A stretch of 64,000 bases of DNA from RGIG995 sp045542115 (lineage in GTDB: Bacteria; Bacillota; Clostridia; Oscillospirales; UBA644), in NCBI GenBank assembly GCA_045542115.1, contig JAZQKK010000018.1, positions 124,001 through 188,000 of the forward strand. The letters run 5' to 3'. Below, in pieces: positions 7,844 through 16,139 of this stretch (the stretch's first letter is position 1; every line of letters starts with the position of its first letter). The notes beneath the pieces are model-generated. The model had not been told where the DNA came from, made no database searches, and worked only from the letters and a program-made list of their open reading frames with translations. The translations under genes were made by a program, and so were the position numbers.

Positions 7844-10351
7844 ATGAAATTATCTTTCTCCACCCGCGGGTGGCACGAAAATACCTTTGAAGAATTTTGC
7901 GATATTGCCGCGGATTTATCCTTTGGCGGAATCGAACTTCATAATATCAACAACCGCCTCTTTACCGACCGGGACGGGGCGTTTCACGATTATGCCGCCG
8001 CGGCAACGCTCCGCCGGTTGTATGAGAAGAAATTGCAGATTCCCTGTATTGATACCTTGTGCGACCTGTCCGACGCTTCCGCAGAAGAGGAGACGTTAGA
8101 CGAGATTCGCCGTTGTATGACCATTGCCGGAAATCTGCATATCCCCAATATCCGTTTGAAGGCGCTGTCCGCCGACGAATCGGTTTTGGACGGGATTGCC
8201 GACCGCATTGCCCAGGTGTTGCCTGAGGCGGAAGAAAAGGGAATTACGTTGCTTTTGGAAACGTCGGGAATCTTTGCGGACACGTCGGTGCTTCGTCAGA
8301 TGCTCAATCGGTTTGCCAGTGATCATCTGGCCGCTTTGTGGAACCTGTCCGCCGCGTTCTTTACGGTGGGGGAATCTGCCGAGCAGATTATTCAGAATTT
8401 GGGAGCGTACCTGAAACACGTACAATTCAGCGACGGAGTCCGGACCGATGCGGGGATCGAATACCGCCTTGCCGGAGAGGGAGACCTTCCCGTGGCGGAA
8501 ATGATGCTGGCTCTTCGTTCGGTGAACTACGACGGCTTTATTTCTTTGGTCTGGGACCCGAAATGGTTCCCCGAATTGGACGATATGGAGATTATCTTTA
8601 CCCAATTCGTCAACTATATGAAGCAGTACAACGATACTTCCCGCAACGAAAAGACCTTGTATTACAATCGGGCACGGACCGGGAAATTTATCTGGAAAAA
8701 GGATCTGCTGATTGATTTGACCTTTTCTCAGGTGTTGGACCGGATGGTGGAAGAATTCCCCGACCAATACGCTTTTAAATATACGACCTTGGATTACACC
8801 CGGACGTATAGCGAATTCCGGGACGACGTGGATACCTTCGCCCGGTCGCTGATCGCAATGGGCGTTCGCGCCGGCCATCACGTGGCGGTGTGGTGCTCCA
8901 ACGTGCCTCAATGGTATATTGCATTCTGGGCTACGGTGAAGATCGGTGCAGTTCTCGTTACCGTCAATACCGCTTATAAGATTGCCGAGGTGGAATACCT
9001 TCTGCGGCAGTCGGATACCCATACGCTGATTTTGACCGAAGGCGGGAAAGACAACCATTACGGACAGATTATCGGTCAACTGTGCCCCGAATTGGAACAG
9101 ATGAAATCGGGAGATTCTCTCCACGCCAAACGCCTGCCCTTCCTCCGTAACGTCATTACCGTGGGCTTTAAGCAAAAGGGTTGTATGACGTGGGAAGATG
9201 CCCTCGCCCGGGCCCATCGGGTTCCCGTGGAAGAAGTGTACCGGATGGCGGCCCAGGTGAATAAAGACGACGTTTGCAATATGCAATACACCTCCGGCAC
9301 CACCGGGTTCCCCAAAGGCGTTATGCTGACCCACTATAACGTGGTAAATAACGGAAAATACATCGGGGACCATATGGACCTTTCCACCGCCGACCGGATG
9401 ATGATTCAGGTCCCGATGTTTCATTGCTTCGGGATGGTTCTTTCGATGACCGCATCGATGACCCACGGAACGACGATGTATCCTTTGCCCTACTTCTCTC
9501 CCAAACCGGCGTTGGCCTGTGTTCATAACGAGCATATTACCGCCTTCAACGGGGTTCCTACGATGTTTATTGCGATGATGCAGCACGAGGATTTCAAAAA
9601 GACCGATTTCTCATATATGCGTATCGGGATTATGGCGGGGGCCAACTGTCCCGCCGATTTGATGAAACAAGCCACCCAGCCGGACAATATGAATATGAAG
9701 GAAATCGTTTCGGTCTACGGTCAAACCGAGGCTTCTCCCGGTTGTACGATGTCCAGTTATTACGATTCTCTGGCCGTTCGTACCGAAACGGTAGGCTCCG
9801 CTTTTGCCAACGTGGAATGTAAGATCGTAGACCCGGAGACGGGAGAGGATTGTCCCGACGGCGTGAACGGGGAGTTTGTTGCCCGGGGATACAACATTAT
9901 GAAGGGGTATTATAAAATGCCCAAGGCGACCGCAGCGGCCATCGACAAAGACGGTTGGTTGCATACGGGTGACCTGGCGTGCCGGACCCCCGAAGGAAAT
10001 TACAACATCACCGGCCGCTTGAAGGATATGATCATCCGCGGCGGGGAAAACATTTATCCCAAGGAAATTGAAGAATTTATCTATACCCATCCCAAAGTCC
10101 GGGACGTTCAAGTCATCGGTGTACCCGACAAGCAGTACGGGGAAGAGATTATGGCTTGTATCATCCTGAAAGAAGGGGAGACGATGACCGCGGACGAGAT
10201 GAAGGCCTATATCAACGCCAATATGGCTCGTCATAAGGTCCCCCGGTACGTGGATTTTGTGGATAACTTCCCGATGAATGCCGCCGGAAAGATTCTTAAA
10301 TATAAAATGCGAGAAGAAGCGGTGGAAAAATTGGGGTTAAAGAAGGACTAA
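7844..10351 (+). CDS. Fusion: xylose-isomerase-like TIM barrel + acyl-CoA synthetase
   Basis: 835 residues in one uninterrupted frame. Residues about 1-265 resemble sugar phosphate isomerase/epimerases of the AP-endonuclease-2/xylose isomerase fold (LSFSTRGWHENTFEEF, FGGIELHN, VQFSDG). Residues about 270-835 are a FadD-like AMP-forming acyl-CoA ligase: MQYTSGTTGFPKG, VYGQTEASPG, WLHTGDLA, GRLKDMIIRGGENIYPKE and the C-terminal NAAGKILKYKM. GAGGAGG precedes ATG 7844. The join is unusual because the two halves normally work on unrelated substrates. The context (LeuA-like protein upstream, amidohydrolase downstream) suggests one pathway for an organic acid. Confidence 0.9.
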   Translation: MKLSFSTRGWHENTFEEFCDIAADLSFGGIELHNINNRLFTDRDGAFHDYAAAATLRRLYEKKLQIPCIDTLCDLSDASAEEETLDEIRRCMTIAGNLHIPNIRLKALSADESVLDGIADRIAQVLPEAEEKGITLLLETSGIFADTSVLRQMLNRFASDHLAALWNLSAAFFTVGESAEQIIQNLGAYLKHVQFSDGVRTDAGIEYRLAGEGDLPVAEMMLALRSVNYDGFISLVWDPKWFPELDDMEIIFTQFVNYMKQYNDTSRNEKTLYYNRARTGKFIWKKDLLIDLTFSQVLDRMVEEFPDQYAFKYTTLDYTRTYSEFRDDVDTFARSLIAMGVRAGHHVAVWCSNVPQWYIAFWATVKIGAVLVTVNTAYKIAEVEYLLRQSDTHTLILTEGGKDNHYGQIIGQLCPELEQMKSGDSLHAKRLPFLRNVITVGFKQKGCMTWEDALARAHRVPVEEVYRMAAQVNKDDVCNMQYTSGTTGFPKGVMLTHYNVVNNGKYIGDHMDLSTADRMMIQVPMFHCFGMVLSMTASMTHGTTMYPLPYFSPKPALACVHNEHITAFNGVPTMFIAMMQHEDFKKTDFSYMRIGIMAGANCPADLMKQATQPDNMNMKEIVSVYGQTEASPGCTMSSYYDSLAVRTETVGSAFANVECKIVDPETGEDCPDGVNGEFVARGYNIMKGYYKMPKATAAAIDKDGWLHTGDLACRTPEGNYNITGRLKDMIIRGGENIYPKEIEEFIYTHPKVRDVQVIGVPDKQYGEEIMACIILKEGETMTADEMKAYINANMARHKVPRYVDFVDNFPMNAAGKILKYKMREEAVEKLGLKKD

Positions 10352-10354
10352 CCA

Positions 10355-11179
10355 ATGGTAAACGGAAGTTTTGTAATTGATGCCCACTGCCATATTTACC
10401 CCGAGAAGATCGCCGCCCGGGCCGTTGCCGGAACCGATGCTTTTTACGGAACTACGGCCCGTTGCCCCCAAGGAACGGTGGCAGAACTTCTGGACGTAGG
10501 CAAAAAGGCGGGAACCGACCATTTTATCGTGCAGTCGGTGGCCACCACCCCCAAACAAGTGCGGTCTATCAACGAATTTATTGCTTCTTCGGTGGCAAAC
10601 GCCGGAGGGAAATTGACCGGTCTTGGGACGATGCACCCGGAATGTGAGGATATTCCCGGAGAAATCGCCCACTTACAGGAATTGGGATTGAAGGGAATTA
10701 AAATTCATCCGGATATTCAAGCCCGGCCCCTGGACCACCCCGGATTTTTGGAAATGTACGCGTGTTGTCAGGATGTGGGGCTTCCGGTGCTGATGCATAC
10801 GGGAGATTATCGGTACGATTATTCCAACCCCAATCGTTTGATTCCCGTGTTGGAGCAATTTCCCCGGCTGACCGTCATCGGTGCGCATTTCGGCGGCTGG
10901 TCTATCTGGGAAGAAGCCACGGAGAAAATGGCGAAGTACCAGAACCTGTACGTGGACTGCTCTTCCAGTTTGCCCTTTATGAAGCACCCGGAAATTGCCG
11001 CGGAATTGGTGCACAAATACGGCGTGCATCGGGTCCTTTACGGGACGGATTTCCCGATGTGGTCTCCGGTGGAAGAGTTGGAACATTTCTTGGCGCTCAA
11101 TCTCACCGACGACGAGCGGCAGCAGATTTTCTGGAAAAACGCCAAGAATCTCTTTTCTTTGCCCGACTCGATTTTTTAA
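10355..11179 (+). CDS. Metal-dependent amidohydrolase (amidohydrolase-2/ACMSD-like)
   Basis: 274 residues. VIDAHCHIYPEK at the N-terminus is the H-x-H metal site, a mid-protein HFGG contributes a further histidine and YGTDFPMW supplies the catalytic Asp near the C-terminus. ACMSD, 4-oxalomesaconate hydratase and 2-pyrone-4,6-dicarboxylate lactonase share this fold, so it may be a hydrolase or a decarboxylase. It starts 3 bases after the fusion gene and ends the operon at a stem-loop. The substrate is unknown. Confidence 0.87.
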   Translation: MVNGSFVIDAHCHIYPEKIAARAVAGTDAFYGTTARCPQGTVAELLDVGKKAGTDHFIVQSVATTPKQVRSINEFIASSVANAGGKLTGLGTMHPECEDIPGEIAHLQELGLKGIKIHPDIQARPLDHPGFLEMYACCQDVGLPVLMHTGDYRYDYSNPNRLIPVLEQFPRLTVIGAHFGGWSIWEEATEKMAKYQNLYVDCSSSLPFMKHPEIAAELVHKYGVHRVLYGTDFPMWSPVEELEHFLALNLTDDERQQIFWKNAKNLFSLPDSIF

Positions 11180-11197
11180 ACCGAAACGGTTTAAAAA
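11173..11197 (+). terminator. Stem-loop at the end of the amidohydrolase operon
   Basis: TTTTTAAACCG and CGGTTTAAAAA are perfect 11-base arms around AAA, overlapping the stop codon. A CTTTTTT run follows after a short gap at 11199-11206. The symmetric A/T ends allow it to work in both directions. Confidence 0.6.
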
Positions 11198-11260
11198 GAA
11201 CGATATTCTTTTTTCCTTTTCAGGAGAAAAGAAAGAAAAAACAAGAAAAAAATCCAAAAA

Positions 11261-11284
11261 CGCCGCCTAAATATTTGGGCGGCG
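11261..11284 (-). terminator. Terminator of the XRE regulator gene
   Basis: On the minus strand CGCCGCC pairs with GGCGGCG around an AT loop and is followed directly by TTTTTGG and a longer T run, a classical intrinsic terminator just downstream of the regulator stop. Confidence 0.85.
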
Positions 11285-11304
11285 TGGTTTATTTTAAGGA
11301 AAAA

Positions 11305-11628
11305 TTATTCTTTGCTGGAATTCCAATTGTCGATGAGGTGTAAAACGTTGTTTCGGAAATTTTCGTCCATACTTTGGACGTGGCGGAGCAGGTCGGAATA
11401 TTCCACGATTCCCATTTGTCCGGTGAGAAAATACTCCGGGCTGAACTGTAACAGGTTGCAAAGTGTCAGCATCTCTTCCAGAGAAATCATCCGCTTCCCT
11501 TTTTCTATTTTTACATATTCTTGCGGAGTCAGATGTAGCGGTCCTGCCATCTCTTTCGTGGTGTAGTGCTTTGCCGTCCGCCGCTGATAAATACGGTATC
11601 CGATTTCTTTCAAGGGTGCTTTTTCCAT
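11305..11628 (-). CDS. XRE-family helix-turn-helix regulator
   Basis: 107 residues. The N-terminal 70 residues form a Cro/C1-type helix-turn-helix (YRIYQRRTAKHYTTKEMAG, LTPQEYVKIEKGKRMISLEE, LCNLLQFSPEYFLTG). The C-terminal tail is helical and charged. I chose ATG 11628 because GGAGAG lies a few bases ahead; an upstream in-frame start at 11643 lacks a ribosome site. The gene has a consensus promoter at 11823-11851 and an unusually long (about 190 base) structured leader that contains an intrinsic terminator, so its expression is probably controlled by attenuation. Its target genes are unknown. Confidence 0.88.
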   Translation of the reverse strand: MEKAPLKEIGYRIYQRRTAKHYTTKEMAGPLHLTPQEYVKIEKGKRMISLEEMLTLCNLLQFSPEYFLTGQMGIVEYSDLLRHVQSMDENFRNNVLHLIDNWNSSKE

Positions 11629-11660
11629 TTTGCTCTCCGTCAATTTGTTTTTTTTGCATT

Positions 11661-11689
11661 AAAAAAGTGCGCAGCATAAAGCCGCGCAC
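11661..11689 (-). terminator. Intrinsic terminator inside the leader of the XRE gene
   Basis: Read on the minus strand, GTGCGCGGC and GCTGCGCAC form a 9-bp stem (one G-U) around TTTAT, followed by TTTTTT. It lies 33 bases upstream of the start codon and downstream of the promoter, the position of an attenuator. The 3' half of the stem with part of the loop (TATGCTGC) can pair instead with GCAGCATA at 11707-11714, which would prevent the terminator. Confidence 0.75.
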
Positions 11690-11817
11690 TCGAAAAACAC
11701 ACGCTCTATGCTGCGACGCAATCCTTTGATACAAAACAGTATGCAAAAGAGAGTATGTGTTTTTACCAAAAGGCAAAAATACATACTGTTATGTATCCAA
11801 TATTTGATTACGTCGCA
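11690..11817 (-). ncRNA. Structured 5' leader (candidate riboswitch or attenuator)
   Basis: This is the promoter-proximal part of the XRE transcript. Long-range arms TGCGACGTAATC (11806-11817) and GATTGCGTCGCA (11712-11723) pair with one wobble; nested inside, 16-base segments at 11782-11797 and 11728-11743 are complementary at 15 of 16 positions. A competing hairpin (11753-11767 with 11772-11786) uses part of the same strand. The 3' outer arm overlaps the presumed antiterminator (11707-11714). No known riboswitch class was recognised. A MITE-like inverted repeat is an alternative reading. Confidence 0.55.
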
Positions 11818-11822
11818 ATCCT

Positions 11823-11851
11823 ATTATAGCACATTTTTTTCGATTTGTAAA
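11823..11851 (-). promoter_or_regulatory. Promoter of the XRE regulator
   Basis: Minus-strand TTTACA (11846-11851), 17-base spacer, TATAAT (11823-11828): a near-consensus sigma-A promoter. Transcription should begin at about 11816, exactly at the outer arm of the leader structure. Confidence 0.8.
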
Positions 11852-11861
11852 CCCCAAAATC

Positions 11862-11888
11862 AAAAAAGCACCGGAAGATTCCGGTGCT
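11862..11888 (-). terminator. Terminator of the acetyltransferase gene
   Basis: AGCACCGGAA and TTCCGGTGCT form a perfect 10-bp stem with a 2-base centre; on the minus strand a T run follows (A run at 11862-11867 on the plus strand). It lies 11 bases beyond the stop of the acetyltransferase. Confidence 0.85.
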
Positions 11889-11898
11889 ATTTTACGTT

Positions 11899-12513
11899 TT
11901 AAATCAAGTCGGCGGGGATTTTGCGGTTTTTGAAGTAATATTCCCGGTCGTGTTCGCCGATTTCCCGCAGTACCCGGCAGGGGTTTCCCACGGCGACAAC
12001 GTTTGCCGGGATGTCTTTTGTGACCACGCTTCCGGCACCGATGACGGTATTGTCTCCGATGGAGACTCCGGGGAGGAGAATGGCACCGGCACCGATCCAG
12101 CAGTTTTTTCCGATTCGCACGGGGATATTATACTGATAGATCTGTTCCCGCAGTTCCGGTAGTATGGGGTGTCCTGCCGTGGCAACGGTGACGTTTGGCC
12201 CGAACATCGTGTTGTCTGCTACGTAAATGTGGGTATCGTCCACCATTGTTAAATGAAAGTTGCAGTAGACGTTGTTCCCGAAATGCACGTGGGCGCCGCC
12301 CCAATTGGCATAAAAGGGAGGTTCAACGTAGCACCCTTCTCCGATTTCGGCAAACATTTTCTTTAACAGTTCTTCCCGCTTTTTCCCTTCCGAAGGTCGG
12401 GTATGATTGTAGTCGTACAGCAGTTCCAGGCATTGCGCCTGTTCCTTTAACAGTGTTTCGTCGGCGCAAACGTAAAGTTCGCCCGATTGCATTACTTCTT
12501 TGGGATTGCGCAT
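11899..12513 (-). CDS. maa: Maltose/galactoside O-acetyltransferase family protein
   Basis: 204 residues, the usual length of Maa/LacA enzymes. After an N-terminal maltose-acetyltransferase helix region (GELYVCADETLLKEQ...LYDYNHTRP) comes a left-handed beta helix of hexapeptide repeats (IPVRIGKNCWIGAGAILLPG, VSIGDNTVIGAGSVVT) and the acetyl-CoA-binding end AVGNPCRVLREI. The catalytic His lies in ATAGHP. It transfers acetyl from acetyl-CoA to a sugar. AAGGAG precedes the ATG. It follows the his operon on the same strand, but its own terminator and the 92-base gap leave co-transcription open. The sugar acceptor is not known. Confidence 0.9.
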   Translation of the reverse strand: MRNPKEVMQSGELYVCADETLLKEQAQCLELLYDYNHTRPSEGKKREELLKKMFAEIGEGCYVEPPFYANWGGAHVHFGNNVYCNFHLTMVDDTHIYVADNTMFGPNVTVATAGHPILPELREQIYQYNIPVRIGKNCWIGAGAILLPGVSIGDNTVIGAGSVVTKDIPANVVAVGNPCRVLREIGEHDREYYFKNRKIPADLI

Positions 12514-12605
12514 ACGTTCTCCTTATCGTTCCGGTTTTAGTCTGTCGTGAAGGGAGGATTCCCACAGGAGTGAAAACCGCCAACGGCCTTCCGGCTGCGT
12601 AAAAA

Positions 12606-13253
12606 TCAGTTCGTCATTTTTTCTTGTTTGACTTTTTTATCAATCACGTGGCGGGAGGCCAACTCGTCGTGAATCTCTTCCAGGGAAATTCCCATTTCAA
12701 TCATCATCACCATTACGTGATAGGTCAGATCGGCGATTTCGTAGACGGTTTCTTTTTTGTCATCTGCTTTGCCGGCGATGATGACTTCGGTACATTCTTC
12801 TCCAACTTTTTTCAGAATCTTGTCGATGCCTTTTTCAAAAAGATAAGTGGTGTAAGACCCTTCTTTTTTCTCGGTCTTCCGGCCTTCGATGAGGGTCATC
12901 AAAGACTGCAATGAGAAGGCGCGTCTTTCGTCGCTTTCGTAGACGGGATTGTGGAAACAGGACTCTTCTCCCAGATGACAGGCAGGGCCGTCTTTTTCCA
13001 CCAGGACCGTCAGTGCGTCTTTGTCGCAATCGGCGGTAATGGAGACGATGTGCTGATAATTCCCCGAGGTTTCGCCCTTTCGCCAGAGTTCGTTCCGGGA
13101 GCGGGACCAAAAGCAGGTTTTCCCTTCTTTGATGCTGATGGAAAGGCTTTCCTTGTTCATATAGGCAAGCGTCAGTACGTCTTTTGTCTTTGCATCCACC
13201 ACAATGGCGGGAATCAAGCCTTTTTCGTCAAATTTCAATTCGTTAATATCCAT
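12606..13253 (-). CDS. hisIE: Bifunctional phosphoribosyl-AMP cyclohydrolase / phosphoribosyl-ATP pyrophosphatase
   Basis: 215 residues. The N-terminal half is HisI (LTLAYMNKESL, FWSRSRNELWRKGETSGN, and zinc/magnesium ligands in DCDKDAL and ACHLGEESCFHN). The C-terminal half (from about 110) is HisE, an all-helical MazG-like pyrophosphatase (KKVGEECTEVIIAGK). It performs steps 2 and 3 of histidine synthesis and is the last his gene of the operon. AAGGAG precedes ATG 13253. The fused form is common in Clostridia. Confidence 0.96.
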   Translation of the reverse strand: MDINELKFDEKGLIPAIVVDAKTKDVLTLAYMNKESLSISIKEGKTCFWSRSRNELWRKGETSGNYQHIVSITADCDKDALTVLVEKDGPACHLGEESCFHNPVYESDERRAFSLQSLMTLIEGRKTEKKEGSYTTYLFEKGIDKILKKVGEECTEVIIAGKADDKKETVYEIADLTYHVMVMMIEMGISLEEIHDELASRHVIDKKVKQEKMTN

Positions 13254-13255
13254 TG

Positions 13256-14014
13256 TTATCTCCTTACAGGAATGCCCTGTTTGTGTAATTCTTCTTTCAA
13301 ATCGGCAATGGCGACCTCTCCGAAATGGAAGATGGAAGCTGCTAATCCGGCGTCAATGGTGGGAATGGCGCGGAACAGTTGGGTGAAATGGTCGATTCCT
13401 CCGGCGCCTCCGGAGGCGATAATGGGAACGTTAACTGCATCGGACACCGCTTGAAGCATTTCGACGTCAAATCCGTTTTTCACGCCGTCGGTGTCAATGG
13501 AATTGACGACCACTTCCCCGGCCCCGGCGTCTACGCCCCGTTTGATCCATTCAATGGCTTCCATTCCGGTGTTTTCCCGTCCGCCTTTGGCAAAGACCCG
13601 GAACACACCGTCCACCCTCTTTACGTCTACGGAAAGGACCACGCATTGGTCTCCGTACCGCTTAGCCGCTTCTCCGATAAGAGAAGGATTGCGGATGGCT
13701 CCGGAATTGACGCTGACTTTGTCTGCGCCGCATTTCAAGACCCGGTCAAAGTCGGCCAGTGTATTGATGCCGCCTCCTACGGTGAGGGGGATAAAGATCG
13801 TGCTTGCCACCTCTGTGAGAATGTCGGTGAACAACGCACGACCTTCGGAAGAGGCGGTAATATCGTAAAAAACCAATTCGTCCGCCCCGCAGTCGCTGTA
13901 ATACTTCGCCAGAGACACGGGAGAAGAGACGTCGGCAAGACCAAGAAAATTCACGCCCTTGACCACTCTGCCGTTTTTTACGTCCAGACAGGGGATAATG
14001 CGTTTGGTAATCAT
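13256..14014 (-). CDS. hisF: Imidazole glycerol phosphate synthase cyclase subunit
   Basis: 252 residues, (beta-alpha)8 barrel. IIPCLDVKNGRVVKGVNF contains the catalytic Asp near residue 11 and the second Asp lies in SIDTDGVKNGFD. With HisH it closes the imidazole ring, releasing AICAR. Its start overlaps the hisA stop by four bases and its stop is 2 bases before hisIE. Confidence 0.97.
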   Translation of the reverse strand: MITKRIIPCLDVKNGRVVKGVNFLGLADVSSPVSLAKYYSDCGADELVFYDITASSEGRALFTDILTEVASTIFIPLTVGGGINTLADFDRVLKCGADKVSVNSGAIRNPSLIGEAAKRYGDQCVVLSVDVKRVDGVFRVFAKGGRENTGMEAIEWIKRGVDAGAGEVVVNSIDTDGVKNGFDVEMLQAVSDAVNVPIIASGGAGGIDHFTQLFRAIPTIDAGLAASIFHFGEVAIADLKEELHKQGIPVRR

Positions 14015-14721
14015 AATAAGGCGATGGCCTCCTTTAAGTCGATGGCTCCGGTGTAATAGGCTTTTCCGATAATGGCTCCGTACAATCCCATTTCGTTGAG
14101 AGCCTTCACGTCGTCCAGGGAAGACACGCCTCCCGATGCAATGACGTTCATCGAAAAGGTTTTGGAAAGGGTCTGATACAGTTCCCGGTTGGTGCCCTGC
14201 ATCATTCCGTCTTTGGAAATGTCGGTGCAGATTAAGGTGGAAACTCCGATGGTCTGCATCGTTTTACAGAAGTCAAAGGCGTCGATACCGGAAGATTCGG
14301 TCCATCCTTTGATGGCCACGCAGCCGTCTTTGATATCCACGCCCACGGCAATTTTGTCTCCGTGTTTTGCAACGGCTTGTTGTACAAACCCTTCTTCGGT
14401 CACCGCCGCCGTCCCCAAAATGACCCGGCCCACGCCGGCGTTCAGGTAGCGGTCGATGACTTCCATACTCCGGATACCGCCCCCCACCTCCGCAAACAGG
14501 TCGGTTTTGGACAGAATGGTCTTAATGGTTTCCAGATTGGGGGTCTGGCCGGTTTTTGCTCCTTCCAAATCCACTAAGTGAATGTGTTTTGCGCCGGCTT
14601 TTTGGAATTGTTCCGCAATTTCGGAAGGGTTGTTGCTGTATACCGTCATTTGATTATAGTCGCCCCGTAACAGGCGGACGGCTTTCCCGTCATACAGGTC
14701 AATGGCAGGGAATAAAAACAT
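14011..14721 (-). CDS. hisA: ProFAR isomerase
   Basis: 236 residues from ATG 14721, which has GGAG upstream and gives the standard N-terminus MFLFPAIDLYDGKAVRL; a longer open frame upstream is not part of the family. It is a half-barrel duplication enzyme carrying out the Amadori isomerisation in step 4. It overlaps hisF and follows the small DUF6440 gene by about 10 bases. Confidence 0.96.
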   Translation of the reverse strand: MFLFPAIDLYDGKAVRLLRGDYNQMTVYSNNPSEIAEQFQKAGAKHIHLVDLEGAKTGQTPNLETIKTILSKTDLFAEVGGGIRSMEVIDRYLNAGVGRVILGTAAVTEEGFVQQAVAKHGDKIAVGVDIKDGCVAIKGWTESSGIDAFDFCKTMQTIGVSTLICTDISKDGMMQGTNRELYQTLSKTFSMNVIASGGVSSLDDVKALNEMGLYGAIIGKAYYTGAIDLKEAIALL

Positions 14722-14731
14722 AATGTGCTCC

Positions 14732-14929
14732 TTATTCTTCGTATTCCACCGGGGTAACGATGGGATGTCCCGTGGCATCCATCAGCACCGTCAGTCCGCC
14801 GGAATATCCGCTCTGCACGTAAAGATAATTTACGCCGGTTTTTTTATCCACCAAAACGTAAGAGCCGAAGGAAAATCCGCTTTGCTGTTCTTTTATGAGA
14901 AACCGTTTGTCTTTTTTAGGTTTTGCCAT
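14732..14929 (-). CDS. DUF6440-like small protein inside the his operon
   Basis: 65 residues from ATG 14929 (AGGAG 8 bases ahead). The sequence has R-F-L-I-K-E, then VLVDKKTGVNYLYVQSGYSGG and L-M-D-A-T-G-H-P-I-V, which matches my memory of the DUF6440 family, small beta-rich proteins of unknown function in Firmicutes. It is not one of the histidine enzymes, yet it sits tightly between hisH (11-base gap) and hisA (10-base gap). It may be an unrecognised accessory factor or a passenger. Confidence 0.82.
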   Translation of the reverse strand: MAKPKKDKRFLIKEQQSGFSFGSYVLVDKKTGVNYLYVQSGYSGGLTVLMDATGHPIVTPVEYEE

Positions 14930-14940
14930 AACCGTACTCC

Positions 14941-15555
14941 TTATAATTGGCAGAAGTTCTTCAAAATCTTCAATCCTACGTTCCCGCTTTTTTCCGGGTG
15001 AAATTGGCATCCTATCACGTTTCCTTTTGCCACCGCCGCCGTCAAGGTTCCGCCGTATTCGGTGGTTGCCGCGGTATGCTCGACGCAGTCGGTGCCGTGG
15101 TAAGAGTGGACGAAATAAACGTGGTCTCCATCCTTAATATCCTGGAAAACCGGGTGTTTTTCTTGGGGGAAGTGTAATTCATTCCAGCCGATGTGAGGGA
15201 TTTTTAAATCCTTTTCAATCGTTTCCCCAATAAAACGGATGGCACCCGGAATCAGCCCCAAACCGTCGTGTTCTCCGTATTCATAGCCTTTTTCCAAAAG
15301 AAGTTGCATCCCAAGGCAAATCCCAAGCAAGGGTTTTCCTTGGTTTGCTTCGTGGATAATTACGTCAAACAATCCGGATTCCCGTAACTTTTTTGCCGCA
15401 TCTCCGAAAGCACCCACCCCCGGAAGAATAATTTTATCAGCGGCTCGCAAGGTGTCCGCGTCGTTTGTGACCACAACGTCGGCGCCCACTGCCACCAGGG
15501 AACTTTTCAGGGAAAACAGGTTGCCCACGCCGTAATCTACGATGGCAATCATCAA
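14941..15555 (-). CDS. hisH: Imidazole glycerol phosphate synthase glutaminase subunit
   Basis: 204 residues, class I glutamine amidotransferase. The triad is visible: Cys in GICLGMQLL, His and Glu in GCQFHPEKS. It supplies ammonia to HisF. It overlaps hisB by four bases. Confidence 0.97.
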   Translation of the reverse strand: MMIAIVDYGVGNLFSLKSSLVAVGADVVVTNDADTLRAADKIILPGVGAFGDAAKKLRESGLFDVIIHEANQGKPLLGICLGMQLLLEKGYEYGEHDGLGLIPGAIRFIGETIEKDLKIPHIGWNELHFPQEKHPVFQDIKDGDHVYFVHSYHGTDCVEHTAATTEYGGTLTAAVAKGNVIGCQFHPEKSGNVGLKILKNFCQL

Positions 15556-16139
15556 AGAACTCCCTTCGTGGAAGGAATCTCATCGGCGGCGTCGGGGTCT
15601 ACCGCTACGGCCTGCCGCAAGACCCGTCCGAAGGCCTTGAAAGAGCCTTCGATAATGTGGTGGGAATTTTCGCCGGCCAGCTGTTTTAAATGCAACGTAC
15701 AGGCGGCTTGACGGGTAAAGGCCATAAAGAATTCTTTGACCAGTTCCGTGTCGAAGGTCCCCACTTTTTCGGTGGGAATGACTAAGTCAAATCCAAGATA
15801 ACTCCGCCCGGAAAGGTCCAGCGCGGCGGCGATCAGCGCTTCGTCCATCGGAAGCAGCATCGAACCGTACCGATTGATACCCCGTTTTTCTTCCAGGGCT
15901 TCGGCCAAGGCCTGTCCCAGGCAGATTCCGATGTCTTCCACGGTGTGGTGGTCGTCCACGTCGGTGTCTCCCTTGCAGGTGACCGACAGGTCCATTCTCC
16001 CGTGGCGGGCCAACAGGGTGAGCATATGGTCCAAAAATCCGCAACCAGTGTTAATATCGGTCATCCCCGTGCCGTCCAGGGTCAGGGATAAGGTGATGTC
16101 GGTTTCCGCCGTCGTCCGGCGTACGGTAGCGTTTCTCAT
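15552..16139 (-). CDS. hisB: Imidazoleglycerol-phosphate dehydratase
   Basis: 195 residues, monofunctional form. It has the duplicated metal sites: GCGFLDHMLTLLARHG with DVDDHHTVEDIGICLG, and later HHIIEGSFKAFGRVL. It dehydrates IGP to imidazole acetol phosphate. It overlaps hisC and hisH by four bases. Confidence 0.97.
   Translation of the reverse strand: MRNATVRRTTAETDITLSLTLDGTGMTDINTGCGFLDHMLTLLARHGRMDLSVTCKGDTDVDDHHTVEDIGICLGQALAEALEEKRGINRYGSMLLPMDEALIAAALDLSGRSYLGFDLVIPTEKVGTFDTELVKEFFMAFTRQAACTLHLKQLAGENSHHIIEGSFKAFGRVLRQAVAVDPDAADEIPSTKGVL

Noticed and set aside
8096..9586. Minus-strand open frame of 496 codons opposite the fusion gene
   Set aside because: Shadow of the acyl-CoA synthetase frame; no domain or start signal.
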